Shown: positions 26,049-33,860 of the stretch, in pieces
How positions within the stretch are numbered: the stretch's first letter is position 1
Layout: every line of letters starts with the position of its first letter
Assembly (NCBI RefSeq): GCF_024970185.1
Contig: NZ_CP103965.1
Coordinates: 2,848,001-2,912,000, forward strand
DNA: 64,000 nt
Direction: 5' to 3'
Source: Pseudomonas sp. N3-W
GTDB lineage: Bacteria; Pseudomonadota; Gammaproteobacteria; Pseudomonadales; Pseudomonadaceae
Notes under the pieces: generated by a model
The model's input: only the letters and a program-made list of their open reading frames with translations
The model's database searches: none
What the model was told of the DNA's origin: nothing
Made by a program: the position numbers and the translations under genes

Positions 26049-26776
26049 GGGCGTCTGGACCGAATCCATTTGCCAACCATGATCGCGAGGATCAGTACCG
26101 CCAGCGCCACCAGCAAAAACATGATCGGCAGACGATTGTGGTCAAGCCATGCATGCGGTGCATCACTTGAGCCTGATGGTTCAGGGAGCGGCTGATAGCG
26201 ATAATCGGCCGCTTGCAGGACGATGCTGATGTTCTCGCTCAGCAGGTTGGGCACGCTGTTGAAGATGAGGCTCTTGATCGCGGTTTCGCGATTGAGCAGA
26301 TTGCGTTCAGGGCTGTATTTGATGAAGACCGAGGCCGAAGGTTTCGGGAGTTCACGGGGGTTCTGGCTGATCCCTTCGCCAATCGATACCTGGGCGATGA
26401 TGACGCCATCCATGGCCTGCAACATTTTCTCCAGTTGCTGTTCTTTCAGGTAAATGATCTTCGCGTGCTCCTGCACCGGTGAAGTCACCAGTTGGCCGGA
26501 AGGAAACAGGTCCTCTAGGGTCGCTATCTTTTTGCGTGGCAGTCCTTCCTGGCGCAACAGTTCAACGGCATTGATGAACTGCGTCTTGTCGACCTTGATC
26601 GTGACCAGCCCACCCTTGGTGATTTCCTTGCTCGCATCGATATTGCGCAACAACAACAGCGCCAGCATCTGATTGGCGTCGGCTTCGGACAACTCACTGT
26701 ACAACTCGACTTTGCAGCCGCTGAGCATCAGCACCAGCACGCCAATGCAGCCCAGACGTAACCAGCCGTTGGTCAT
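26045..26776 (-). CDS. sctJ: SctJ, T3SS inner-membrane ring lipoprotein (SsaJ family)
   Basis: 243 aa (SsaJ 249). Lipoprotein signal ending LMLSGC, lipidated at Cys21, then KVELYSELSEADANQMLALLLLRNIDASK typical of the family. Two periplasmic ring-building domains follow (about 25-70 and 105-190, joined by the PSGQLVTSPVQEHAK loop), and a C-terminal membrane helix (LPIMFLLVALAVLILAIMVG). It forms the inner ring of the basal body. The start overlaps sctI by 4 nt. Confidence 0.97.
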   Translation of the reverse strand: MTNGWLRLGCIGVLVLMLSGCKVELYSELSEADANQMLALLLLRNIDASKEITKGGLVTIKVDKTQFINAVELLRQEGLPRKKIATLEDLFPSGQLVTSPVQEHAKIIYLKEQQLEKMLQAMDGVIIAQVSIGEGISQNPRELPKPSASVFIKYSPERNLLNRETAIKSLIFNSVPNLLSENISIVLQAADYRYQPLPEPSGSSDAPHAWLDHNRLPIMFLLVALAVLILAIMVGKWIRSRRP

Positions 26777-27105
26777 TGCATACTCACCAGCTTGTTTACC
26801 CCTTGGGCCAGAGAGCCGGCGGTCTTGGCAATCAGGTCCACTTCGACAATGGCGTGCAACATGTTTGACTGCGCCGAGAGCATTTTCAGCGGACTGTCGA
26901 GTACGCTTTCACGGGCCGTCGCCACCGCGCTGCTCACGGTGCGCGATTGACTCTGCAGTTGGGTGAGTGCCGATACCTCGGGAGGATTTTGCGCCTGACC
27001 GAACATGGCCTGGTTGAACGCGGCAATGTCAGCGGGTGCGACAGTGGAGGGTGCGGGATCTTTCGGTGCGTGAAGAGCGGCCATGCGAACAGCTTCGATT
27101 TCCAT
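26773..27105 (-). CDS. sctI: SctI, T3SS inner rod protein (SsaI position)
   Basis: 110 aa, between the ssaH-like gene and sctJ, as ssaI in SPI-2 (82 aa). The N-terminal half is loosely structured and carries an AFNQAMFG motif typical of rod proteins. The C-terminal half is helical (SPLKMLSAQSNMLHAIVEVDLIAKTAGSLAQGVNKLVSMQ), matching the conserved MLxxQxxxxxxxxxxxLxxKxxxxxxxxxxxLxxxQ pattern. It connects export gate and needle and is itself exported early. Confidence 0.92.
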   Translation of the reverse strand: MEIEAVRMAALHAPKDPAPSTVAPADIAAFNQAMFGQAQNPPEVSALTQLQSQSRTVSSAVATARESVLDSPLKMLSAQSNMLHAIVEVDLIAKTAGSLAQGVNKLVSMQ

Positions 27106-27114
27106 AGGGAGGTC

Positions 27115-27423
27115 TCAGGCAAGTTGGGTGTGTGAAGAAGGAGGTGTGGCGCTGATGGGTGCGTCCCGAGAAGCGCTTTCGATCAGGCGTCGAAGCGTAT
27201 TGGCTTCGTCCGAGGCATCGTCGGCCAACAGTTCAGTCGCTTCGTGTACCTGTGACAGGCCGATCAACAAGGTCGCCTGGAGAATCCGCAGCGCTGCGGG
27301 CTCGCCAACCAGGTGGGGCAGGGCGCTGCGAATCGTTTCGGCGTGGTCGACAAAACCATGATTGACCGCTGCCAGGCCGGTCTCGCAGACAATGCGACAA
27401 ACATCGCGCTCAAGGATGTTCAT
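27115..27423 (-). CDS. ssaH: SsaH-like needle chaperone or co-chaperone
   Basis: 102 aa (SsaH about 75-95 depending on annotation). It is wholly helical with two TPR-like hairpins (VNHGFVDHAETIRSALPHLVGEPAALRILQATLLIGLSQVHEATELL), as in the YscG/PscG group that holds needle monomers soluble. It overlaps the needle gene stop (ATGA) and lies between sctF and sctI, exactly as ssaH does. The last 30 residues are Ser/Pro-rich. Confidence 0.82.
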   Translation of the reverse strand: MNILERDVCRIVCETGLAAVNHGFVDHAETIRSALPHLVGEPAALRILQATLLIGLSQVHEATELLADDASDEANTLRRLIESASRDAPISATPPSSHTQLA

Positions 27424-27635
27424 ATCTTTTGAATGATCCCTGAAAGCATGTCCTTGACCGCTTTCATCACCGCACTTTGATAAGTGACAAAGGTTGAGTA
27501 CTGCTGGATGGCAAACTGCGCCTGGAGCATCCGCGCCGGGTCGTTCATGTCGGCGGCAGTCAGCTTCGACTGGACGTCATTGCCGGCCTTTTCGACCATT
27601 TGCGAGAGCTGGTTATTGACGGTTTCGATGTCCAT
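27420..27635 (-). CDS. sctF: SctF, T3SS needle subunit (SsaG family)
   Basis: 71 aa, exactly SsaG length. Two helices joined by the conserved N-D-P turn (AADMNDPARMLQAQFAIQQYSTF), and a C-terminal helix ending AVMKAVKDMLSGIIQKI. It polymerises into the hollow needle. It starts 6 nt after the AraC gene stop, so regulator and needle are very likely cotranscribed. Confidence 0.96.
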   Translation of the reverse strand: MDIETVNNQLSQMVEKAGNDVQSKLTAADMNDPARMLQAQFAIQQYSTFVTYQSAVMKAVKDMLSGIIQKI

Positions 27636-27641
27636 GATCTG

Positions 27642-28370
27642 TTATCCCGCATGGCTGATGGCTGGGGTGAGCGCTGCCTGGGCACGCAGGCGAAATTGCG
27701 TGGGGTTGCACAGGTAGCGTTTGCGAAAGCTCTCGGTGAAATGCCCGTGATTGGAGAAACCACATTCAAGGGCGATGTCCAGCACGCGCATCGGCGTCGA
27801 CAGCAGCAGTTCACGGGCCCGGGTCAGGCGACGTTCCAGCAGCCAGCGCTTGGCCGAAAGACCGTATTTCTCCTGGAACAACAGATTGAACTTGCGCAGC
27901 GGCATGTTGAATTCCAGCGCATAACGCGCAACCGACCACTGGTTTAGGGCGTGCGTTTCGATGAACTCGAAAAACGGTTCGTCGCCGGTCATGATCTGTT
28001 GCAGCAGTGCGGTGAAATAGCGCCGGTCCACGCCCAGGCAATAGATATAGGCAAAGCGCAGTAATGTATCGGGGGTGCCCTTGGCCAGCAGTTCGAGCAC
28101 GCTGATCACATCATCCTGCGCCTTCACCATTCTGATGGGGGCACGCCAAAACAGGGTGCCGTGGGTGACGCCGAGCAAATCCACGACATCGGCGTACAGG
28201 TGCTTGAAGTCGGCGGGGTAGAAATCGAAGTACTGAAGGTCGCTGTTCACACTGCAAGGCTCCGTTGCGCGGCTCGCCACGACAACAGAGTTTGGTGGTA
28301 TGAGTTGCACTGCGCCGTCAACCTGTACCTTGCCGCCGTACTTTCCGAATAGAAGTCGTACTGCCTGCAT
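27642..28370 (-). CDS. AraC-family regulator of the T3SS
   Basis: 242 aa; GGGAGGA at ideal spacing fixes ATG 28370. The N-terminal half (about 1-140) is an unassigned ligand or partner-binding domain. The C-terminal half is an AraC/XylS DNA-binding domain with two helix-turn-helix units (SVARYALEFNMPLRKFNLLFQEKYGLSAKRWLLERRLTRARELL, then VLDIALECGFSNHGHFTESFRKRYLCNPTQFR). The general plan resembles ExsA, MxiE and PerA-type T3SS activators. It is the first gene of the needle operon and diverges from the translocator operon across 244 nt, so it is well placed to control both. SPI-2 itself has no AraC gene at this position. Confidence 0.88.
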   Translation of the reverse strand: MQAVRLLFGKYGGKVQVDGAVQLIPPNSVVVASRATEPCSVNSDLQYFDFYPADFKHLYADVVDLLGVTHGTLFWRAPIRMVKAQDDVISVLELLAKGTPDTLLRFAYIYCLGVDRRYFTALLQQIMTGDEPFFEFIETHALNQWSVARYALEFNMPLRKFNLLFQEKYGLSAKRWLLERRLTRARELLLSTPMRVLDIALECGFSNHGHFTESFRKRYLCNPTQFRLRAQAALTPAISHAG

Positions 28371-28614
28371 CGGTCCTCCCTTCCTGGATCACTGTCTGAG
28401 TGAACGCCATGGTCACGCGGGCGCGGAAAAATATGCATCGGGTGATGACCTGAAAGATAAGGCGCGGCCGTGATCATTTTCATCAGTGATTGATTGAATA
28501 TGTAAGGCGACGGCGTTTCGGTGAAAACCGGAATGTTTGAGGGGAATTCAGAAGAGCAAATGTGGGCGAGTTGTACTATCAGGGTGTCATTGTGAAAACC
28601 TTGGGAATGCGTAT
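28371..28614. promoter_or_regulatory. Divergent promoter region between needle and translocator operons
   Basis: 244 nt between the AraC gene (leftward) and the first SseB-like gene (rightward). It is more A+T-rich in the middle (28480-28560) than the flanking genes. I could not assign -35/-10 boxes or an activator site with confidence. By layout it must hold promoters for both operons. Confidence 0.5.
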
Positions 28615-29400
28615 ATGAATATGGCCGTAACAGCAACTACCCCGAAAAGTCCGCTGGAGGACGTGCGCCCAACGCCACAGTCCGTTGCCAATCCACAATC
28701 GATGTTCAGCAATGGTTTGATGAGCATGCAAACCATCATGTTGCAACTCACTCAGTCGGGTAATGACTTGTTTGCACAGATGAACAAGAAGTCCGAGATT
28801 GCCCGCGATGCGCAAGAAATGGCCAATCAGGTCGAGGCCGTCATGTCCAGGCTGGCAAAGCCAGGGGACAAGTTGCCCTTGCCGGAAAGTACCGTGGCTT
28901 ATATGCGCGCCAACCATATTCTGGTGGACGGCAAGACCATTGACGAGTTCATGGGAGAACGCTCCGGCGCCCAGGCCAGCCTTGAGACGCTGATGGCCAA
29001 GATTGCCGCGTCCGGCCCTGAAGGCATGGAAACCCGTTCATGGCAGGAGGTGATCACCTACATGGATGAAAATGGCATCACCGTGGATGGCAAGAAGGCA
29101 TCCGACTATGTCTGGGGACTGCCGGAAGTCAATTTCCAGAGCGGCAAAAAGGTCAGCCTGGAGCACATGAACACCCTGCGCCAGGCGCTTGAAGACTCCA
29201 TGGCCTTCGACAAGGGCGACTTGATGATGGTCAAGTCCTCCCTCGAGTCGGTGGCGGGCCGTGCCACCGACTTCAACCAGCAAAGCCAGTTGAAGTTGCA
29301 ACAAGTCATGCAGAACTTCAGCACGTCCAACCAGTTGACTCAAAGTATGCAAAGCATGTTGGCCGAAATGACCAAAGGCACGGCATCGGCTATCCGTTAA
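28615..29400 (+). CDS. sctA: SseB/EspA-like translocator-filament protein, long copy
   Basis: 261 aa from ATG 28615 (ATG 28621 is possible). N-terminal region PTPQSVANPQSMFSNGLMSMQTIMLQLTQSGNDLFAQMNKKSEIARDAQEMAN and C-terminal helical region AGRATDFNQQSQLKLQQVMQNFSTSNQLTQSMQSMLAEMTKGTASAIR are characteristic of the EspA/SseB family. Its members polymerise as a sheath or tip complex on the needle. A middle segment contains two related units, YMRANHILVDGKTIDEFM (about 98-115) and YMDENGITVDGKKASDYV (about 148-165). The second is absent from the short paralogue at 29905, so an internal duplication separates the copies. First gene of the translocator operon. Confidence 0.88.
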   Translation: MNMAVTATTPKSPLEDVRPTPQSVANPQSMFSNGLMSMQTIMLQLTQSGNDLFAQMNKKSEIARDAQEMANQVEAVMSRLAKPGDKLPLPESTVAYMRANHILVDGKTIDEFMGERSGAQASLETLMAKIAASGPEGMETRSWQEVITYMDENGITVDGKKASDYVWGLPEVNFQSGKKVSLEHMNTLRQALEDSMAFDKGDLMMVKSSLESVAGRATDFNQQSQLKLQQVMQNFSTSNQLTQSMQSMLAEMTKGTASAIR

Positions 29401-29523
29401 TCGCAATGGCGTAATAAACCTTTCAACCGATCAATAGGCAAAAAAGTAAACCCTTATCGACTTCCATAAAAGAGGGCGTGGATAACGGGCTAATCTGCTT
29501 TTGTCCTGAGGGTGGAGTGCTGA

Positions 29524-29886
29524 ATGGACGATATGGAAAAACTGAAAGCCATGCTGGTCGAGCTGGCTAGAAACAAATCGATGTTTGCTCGTCAGACACA
29601 GGAATTCGAAAAGCTGCAAGCCGAAGTGTCTGAACTTCAGCAGCGTGCGGAGTGTGATCCGCAAGCCCGGAAAAAACTGAACAAGTTGAACGACTATATG
29701 AGCCGTGAGGGAAATGACTCGCAGCGTCGATTTGTCGAAAAAATGGCGACATCTGAAACAAGTCTCAAGAAAGTGGGAGAGCAACTGCACGCGTTGTCCG
29801 CACTTGAACAAGGCTCGTCAGTAAAAAAAGAAGTACCCGCGGTAAAAAACACTGCACTGAAAAAATTCAGTCGAAACTTTGCTTGA
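29524..29886 (+). CDS. sseA: SseA-like chaperone for the SseB/SseD-type translocators
   Basis: 120 aa (SseA 108), ATG with GGAG upstream. It is almost entirely coiled coil (MEKLKAMLVELARNKSMFARQTQEFEKLQAEVSELQQRAE...) with a basic C-terminus, like SseA and its relatives. In SPI-2 sseA immediately precedes sseB, as this gene precedes the short SseB-like gene (18 nt). It should stay in the cytoplasm and keep filament subunits from polymerising early. Assigned by position, size and coiled-coil nature. Confidence 0.72.
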   Translation: MDDMEKLKAMLVELARNKSMFARQTQEFEKLQAEVSELQQRAECDPQARKKLNKLNDYMSREGNDSQRRFVEKMATSETSLKKVGEQLHALSALEQGSSVKKEVPAVKNTALKKFSRNFA

Positions 29887-29904
29887 ATCCTTTGGAGAAA
29901 CACG

Positions 29905-30456
29905 ATGGATCCTATTGCCAATAAATTTAACTCGATCAACTCCCTGGGCTCGGTGCAGCCAACGCCGCAGTCGATCGTCAATTCGCAATCGATGTTCAGC
30001 AACGGCCTGCAGACCATGCAGAACATCATGTTGCAGCTGACCCAATCGGGTAATGACCTGTTCGCACAGATGAACAAGAAGTCCGAAATCGCCCGTGACG
30101 CCCAGGAGAAAGCCAACCTGGTGGAAGGGGTGATGGCCAAGCTGGACAAGCCGGAAAGCACCGGGGAGCTGCCGGCGAGTGTCATTGACTACATGAAGGC
30201 CAACAACATTCTGGTCGACGGCAAGACCATCGACGAGTTCATGGAAGGCAAGGGCGGCAAGCTTGATAAGGGCGACCTGATGATGGTCAAGTCTTCGCTG
30301 GAAACGGTGGCGGGTCGTGCAACCGACTTCAACCAGCAAAGCCAGCTGAAGTTGCAGCAAGTGATGCAGAACTACAGCACCTCCAACCAACTGACCCAGA
30401 GCATGCAAAGCATGCTCGCTGAAATGACCAAGGGCACTGCCTCCGCTATCCGTTGA
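29905..30456 (+). CDS. sctA: SseB/EspA-like translocator-filament protein, short copy
   Basis: 183 aa, GGAG before the ATG. The N-terminal 75 and C-terminal 70 residues are nearly identical to those of the long copy at 28615 (NSQSMFSNGL...; TDFNQQSQLKLQQVMQN...). The middle keeps only one YMKANNILVDGKTIDEFM unit, followed directly by GKLDKGDLMMVKSSLE. SseB itself is 196 aa, so this copy has the ordinary length. The two may form mixed filaments or be used in different hosts. Confidence 0.88.
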   Translation: MDPIANKFNSINSLGSVQPTPQSIVNSQSMFSNGLQTMQNIMLQLTQSGNDLFAQMNKKSEIARDAQEKANLVEGVMAKLDKPESTGELPASVIDYMKANNILVDGKTIDEFMEGKGGKLDKGDLMMVKSSLETVAGRATDFNQQSQLKLQQVMQNYSTSNQLTQSMQSMLAEMTKGTASAIR

Positions 30457-30531
30457 TTGGATAACGCGCTGGCCACCGCTTTTTCCAAGGTGGCCAGCCA
30501 TGGAGGGCGGTTGTTTTTGCAAGGAGTCATC

Positions 30532-31017
30532 ATGACACAACCTATTAGCAGTGCCGGTCAGGACGACCACGAAGTGCTTCAGCATTTCTTCGCACGCGGT
30601 GGCTCGATTCGTATGTTGGCTGATATCACGCAAGACGATATCGACAAGCTTTATGCCTACGCGACGCAGCTGTTCAACAGCGGCGATGTTCAAGCCGCAC
30701 GCAACGTCTACACCCTGCTGGTGCGTATCGACCACTGGAACTTCGAGTGCTGGCTGGCCTTGGGGCTGTGCAACCAGCGGCTGGGCCTGCATCAAGAGGC
30801 GGTCAGCAGTTTCGGGCGCTCCGGGATGATCAAAGTGGATGATCCCCGATCCGCCTATTTCGCCGGCATCAGCCATAGCCTTCTGGGGCAGATCGAATGC
30901 GCCCGTAAAGCATTCAATGCCGCGATCAAATGGTGTAACCAACAACCTGAACATGAGGTTATTCAGCACAGTGCCGCGCAATTGCTGGCTCATTGTGCGG
31001 TGGAGGGATCGGCATGA
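30532..31017 (+). CDS. sscA: SscA-like class II translocator chaperone (SycD/LcrH family)
   Basis: 161 aa from ATG 30532 with AAGGAG at 30520. Three TPR units are visible (ITQDDIDKLYAYATQLFNSGDVQAARNVYTLLVRIDHWNFECWLALGLCNQRLGLHQEAVSSFGRSGMIKVDDPRSAYFAGISHSLLGQIECARKAFNAAIKWC), as in SscA, SycD and IpgC. It should bind the N-terminal region of the SseC-like translocator encoded next; start and stop overlap (ATGA). Confidence 0.95.
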   Translation: MTQPISSAGQDDHEVLQHFFARGGSIRMLADITQDDIDKLYAYATQLFNSGDVQAARNVYTLLVRIDHWNFECWLALGLCNQRLGLHQEAVSSFGRSGMIKVDDPRSAYFAGISHSLLGQIECARKAFNAAIKWCNQQPEHEVIQHSAAQLLAHCAVEGSA

Positions 31018-32501
31018 GCATCACCTTGAATACGCGCCCGCTGACGGCGCCGCAAACCGAGCAGATGCTCGTCCCGGACACCCCTAAAATCCACACAGAA
31101 GCCCAAACCGGGACCACGGGTTCGCGCGGTCCTTCGACGGCATTCGGCGATATCAGCCAGCAGCATTCGCGGGTCAATACACCGCCGCCGCCCAAGCTCC
31201 AGGTGTCGCAGCTTGAGGCCATGAAAGCCCTGGACCGGATCTTTGCCAATGTCCCGGCCAAGAACGACAGCGGCACACCGATCAGCCTCAAGGATCTGGA
31301 AAAGATCCCGATGGACTCGATCATGTTGGCCTCGACCCTGCTGTCCAGTGAAATCCTGGGCAGTACCGCCATGGCCAAGTCCAAGGCCCTGGCGATCATG
31401 ACCGACAAGCAGGAGCGAGTGCGCCAGCAAGAGGTGGTGGACTTCCGCGAGCAAATGGACAAAGCCGTTGAGCAGCAGGAGAAAGCCAAGAAGGCAGGCA
31501 TCTTCGGCGTGATCTTCGATTGGGTGATCGCCGCCGTGGAAATTGTCACGGGCGTGGCGAAGATCATCGGTGGCGCGCTGACCGGCAATGTCATGACGGC
31601 TGCCGGCGGGGCGATGGACTTGATGGCGGGGCTTGCCGGCGTGGTCAAGGCGGCCGCCAACACCATGGCCCTGATCGATCCCGACAACGCGCAAAAGTAC
31701 CGGGAAATCGCCGATGTCGCCGGTAAGGTCCAGCTGGGCTTTGAAATTGCCGGGGCCGTGATCGACATCACCAGTGCCGCCCGCAACATGCTGATGACCA
31801 AAGTCATTCCGAAAGTCGCCGGAACGGTGCTCAAGGAAGGTGCCGAACAAGCTCTGGTGGCGGGCATCAAGGCCGGTAGCAAAGGCGCCATCGACCAGAC
31901 CGCGAAGATGGTCGGCAAGGAAGTGGCGTCGCAGGTGTCCGCGCAAATTGCCCAGAGCCTGGGCAAGGCCGCCATGGAAGCGTCCAAGACCGCCGGCAAG
32001 GAAGCGGCGCAGAAAATCGTGCAACAGCTCGGCGTCAACCGGATGCTGGAGAAGTTTTCCCAGGAAGCCATCGAACAGCTGGTGACCAAAGCGGTGCAAA
32101 AGGTCGGGTACGGCGCGATCGACAAAGGCGTGGAAATGACCGCCAAGGAAGTGACCAAGGCCGTGACCAAGGAGATCAATCGCGAAGTGCTGCAAGTCGC
32201 GCTCAAGGCTTCGACCTATACCGCCGTCAACGTCACCCGCAGCGCGGTGGCCGGCGCCAGCCAGATCACCTCCGGGGCACTGGCCGTGGACCGCGCCAAA
32301 CTGCAGAAAGAGATCAGTCAACTGATGCTCGATCAGCAATGGCTGCAGTCGCTTTTCACCTTCTACAAAGACGAAAAAGACGCCGCCATGAAGCGCATCG
32401 GTGAACTGATCGAAGGACAGTCCCAGGTGGTGCAGGACGGCAGTAAAGCCATCGCGCAAGCCGGTGCGGTGCAAGTGCAGATTGCCTCGGCAATGGTTTG
32501 A
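31014..32501 (+). CDS. sctE: SctE, large pore-forming translocator (SseC/EspD family)
   Basis: 495 aa (SseC 484). A polar N-terminus with chaperone-binding character (1-60) and a helix (VSQLEAMKALDRIFANVP) are followed by the hydrophobic hairpin typical of YopB/SseC: AGIFGVIFDWVIAAVEIVTGVAKIIGGALTGNVMTAAGGAMDLMAGLAGVV at about 162-215. A long amphipathic region with GxxA-rich helices and a C-terminal coiled coil follow (ALAVDRAKLQKEISQLMLDQQWLQSLFTFYKDEKD). It inserts in the host membrane with the SseD-like protein. Confidence 0.94.
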   Translation: MSITLNTRPLTAPQTEQMLVPDTPKIHTEAQTGTTGSRGPSTAFGDISQQHSRVNTPPPPKLQVSQLEAMKALDRIFANVPAKNDSGTPISLKDLEKIPMDSIMLASTLLSSEILGSTAMAKSKALAIMTDKQERVRQQEVVDFREQMDKAVEQQEKAKKAGIFGVIFDWVIAAVEIVTGVAKIIGGALTGNVMTAAGGAMDLMAGLAGVVKAAANTMALIDPDNAQKYREIADVAGKVQLGFEIAGAVIDITSAARNMLMTKVIPKVAGTVLKEGAEQALVAGIKAGSKGAIDQTAKMVGKEVASQVSAQIAQSLGKAAMEASKTAGKEAAQKIVQQLGVNRMLEKFSQEAIEQLVTKAVQKVGYGAIDKGVEMTAKEVTKAVTKEINREVLQVALKASTYTAVNVTRSAVAGASQITSGALAVDRAKLQKEISQLMLDQQWLQSLFTFYKDEKDAAMKRIGELIEGQSQVVQDGSKAIAQAGAVQVQIASAMV

Positions 32502-32518
32502 TACCAGGAGAAGAACAG

Positions 32519-33106
32519 ATGACCCCTACAGTGAATACTCAACCGTTGGCCGCTGCTTTGCCCGTGCAGGACGCCGGGGACACCCGTACGTTCGATACCG
32601 GGGACAACGCGTTCACGCGCATCAACGAAATCATCATGCTGATGAAGAAAATGAACATCGAGATGCGCGATACCTTGCGCGAGTTTCACGATGACATGCA
32701 AAAGAATGCCTTCGATAAACAGCTCACAGCGCTGGAGACCAAGCAAAGCGCGATTGAATCGACCTTCAAGGCCGCCATGACCGGGGCGATTGGCCAGATT
32801 GTGTCCGGTGTCGTGAATTTTGGTGGCGCCCTGACCGGCAGCCAACTGGCGTCGTCGGCCACCACTGGGCTCGGCAAAGTCAGTGAGGGGCTTGGCGGGG
32901 TTGCGGCAGCGGGTGTCAGTCGTGACGCGCAACAAGCGCAAATACTGGGAGAGTTCCAGGCCAATGCCGCGGAAAACTTTGCGAAAAACGTGGCAGCCAC
33001 CGCCGACCGTGCCGCCGAGGCTTCGCGACAACTGCGTGACGCCACCCGTGAACTGGTCGGCCTCTATGAGCGGATGGCCAATGCCGTACAGATGAGGGCG
33101 AAGTGA
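32519..33106 (+). CDS. sctB: SctB, small translocator (SseD/EspB family)
   Basis: 195 aa (SseD 195), ATG 32519 with CAGGAG upstream. An N-terminal polar tail is followed by helix NEIIMLMKKMNIEMRDTLREFHDDMQKNAF, one hydrophobic segment (AAMTGAIGQIVSGVVNFGGALTG, about 83-105) and a C-terminal helix (AAEASRQLRDATRELVGLYERMANAV). It is the second pore component. Order sseC-sseD-sseE matches SPI-2. Confidence 0.93.
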   Translation: MTPTVNTQPLAAALPVQDAGDTRTFDTGDNAFTRINEIIMLMKKMNIEMRDTLREFHDDMQKNAFDKQLTALETKQSAIESTFKAAMTGAIGQIVSGVVNFGGALTGSQLASSATTGLGKVSEGLGGVAAAGVSRDAQQAQILGEFQANAAENFAKNVAATADRAAEASRQLRDATRELVGLYERMANAVQMRAK

Positions 33107-33107
33107 A

Positions 33108-33539
33108 ATGCCTGCTCTCCAGTCTATTGATCCGGTCACGCAGTTTCTCAAGTCGCAGGGTTTGCAGCCAGAAGTCGCCTATTTTGAAAAAAGCGAATTC
33201 GTCATGGGTTGGCAGGTCCAGTTGGGAGATTTCGAACTGGTGTACCGGTTTGAAGACAGCACCTTGACGGTGTGCAACTTCACCGCCATCGAAAGCGCCA
33301 AAGGAACAAGCGGCGCGGTTTCGCAGTTCATCTCGTTGATCCACCGGATCGAGCGCTATGTCAAAGAGCTTTCTTCGGTGCGAGGACGATTCATCGACAG
33401 TGTTGCAAACTCGCAGATCAATCAGGTTCGTGAGCGACTGGCGAAAGTATTGGTGGCCCAGGGGGCATCCTGGGAAGAAGTCGAGGGTGAGTCCTGGCTG
33501 GTTTACCCACTCGCCTCAAAGACCACTCAAGCGTCATAG
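33108..33539 (+). CDS. sseE: SseE-like T3SS protein
   Basis: 143 aa (SseE 137), starting 1 nt after the sctB stop. It resembles SseE in layout and in scattered motifs: VTQFLKSQGLQPEVAYFEKSEFVMGWQVQL, a strand LVYRFEDSTLTVCNF, and a C-terminal VRERLAKVLVAQGASWEEVEGESWLVYP, where SseE has a similar MGA-F-x-L-DGDNWTVL. The alpha/beta pattern suggests a class I chaperone-like fold. The role of SseE is poorly defined. It closes the operon, with a terminator 66 nt on. Confidence 0.78.
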   Translation: MPALQSIDPVTQFLKSQGLQPEVAYFEKSEFVMGWQVQLGDFELVYRFEDSTLTVCNFTAIESAKGTSGAVSQFISLIHRIERYVKELSSVRGRFIDSVANSQINQVRERLAKVLVAQGASWEEVEGESWLVYPLASKTTQAS

Positions 33540-33605
33540 CGTTGAAATGGGAAGGGCACTTCATTGTGCCTTTCACATTTGTATTGCGGATGTTCAACGC
33601 CTGAA

Positions 33606-33633
33606 GCATTGAAGACATTTCAATGCCTTTTTT
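33606..33633 (+). terminator. Terminator of the translocator operon
   Basis: An 8-bp perfect stem (33606-33613 with 33619-33626), 5-nt loop, then CTTTTTT. A weaker hairpin (33552-33559 with 33566-33573) lies just upstream and may back it up. The following 33634-33860 is A+T-rich and holds no convincing gene. Confidence 0.88.
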
Positions 33634-33860
33634 ACTGATGTTGACTGGTTGCTCCGAAGTCTACTTTCCCTGTCTGCTCGGCCACCCGGATAGAGGGAGT
33701 CTACCGTTCTCAATGGTCGAGCAACGTTTTTCACTCCTGGTGTTGTTAGATGATTTTCTTTTTCATCGGTCAGCAATTATCCATTTATTAATGCGGTTAT
33801 CGTTGATGCCGGGGTGCAAAAACAGCGCAGGTTGGAACGGTTTCCGTTGCCAGCCTTCGC

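Noticed and set aside
33594..33776. 60-codon minus-strand frame (KNVARPLRTVDSLYPGG...) after the translocator operon.
   Set aside because: It overlaps the terminator hairpin and has no ribosome site; I could not tie it to a known family.
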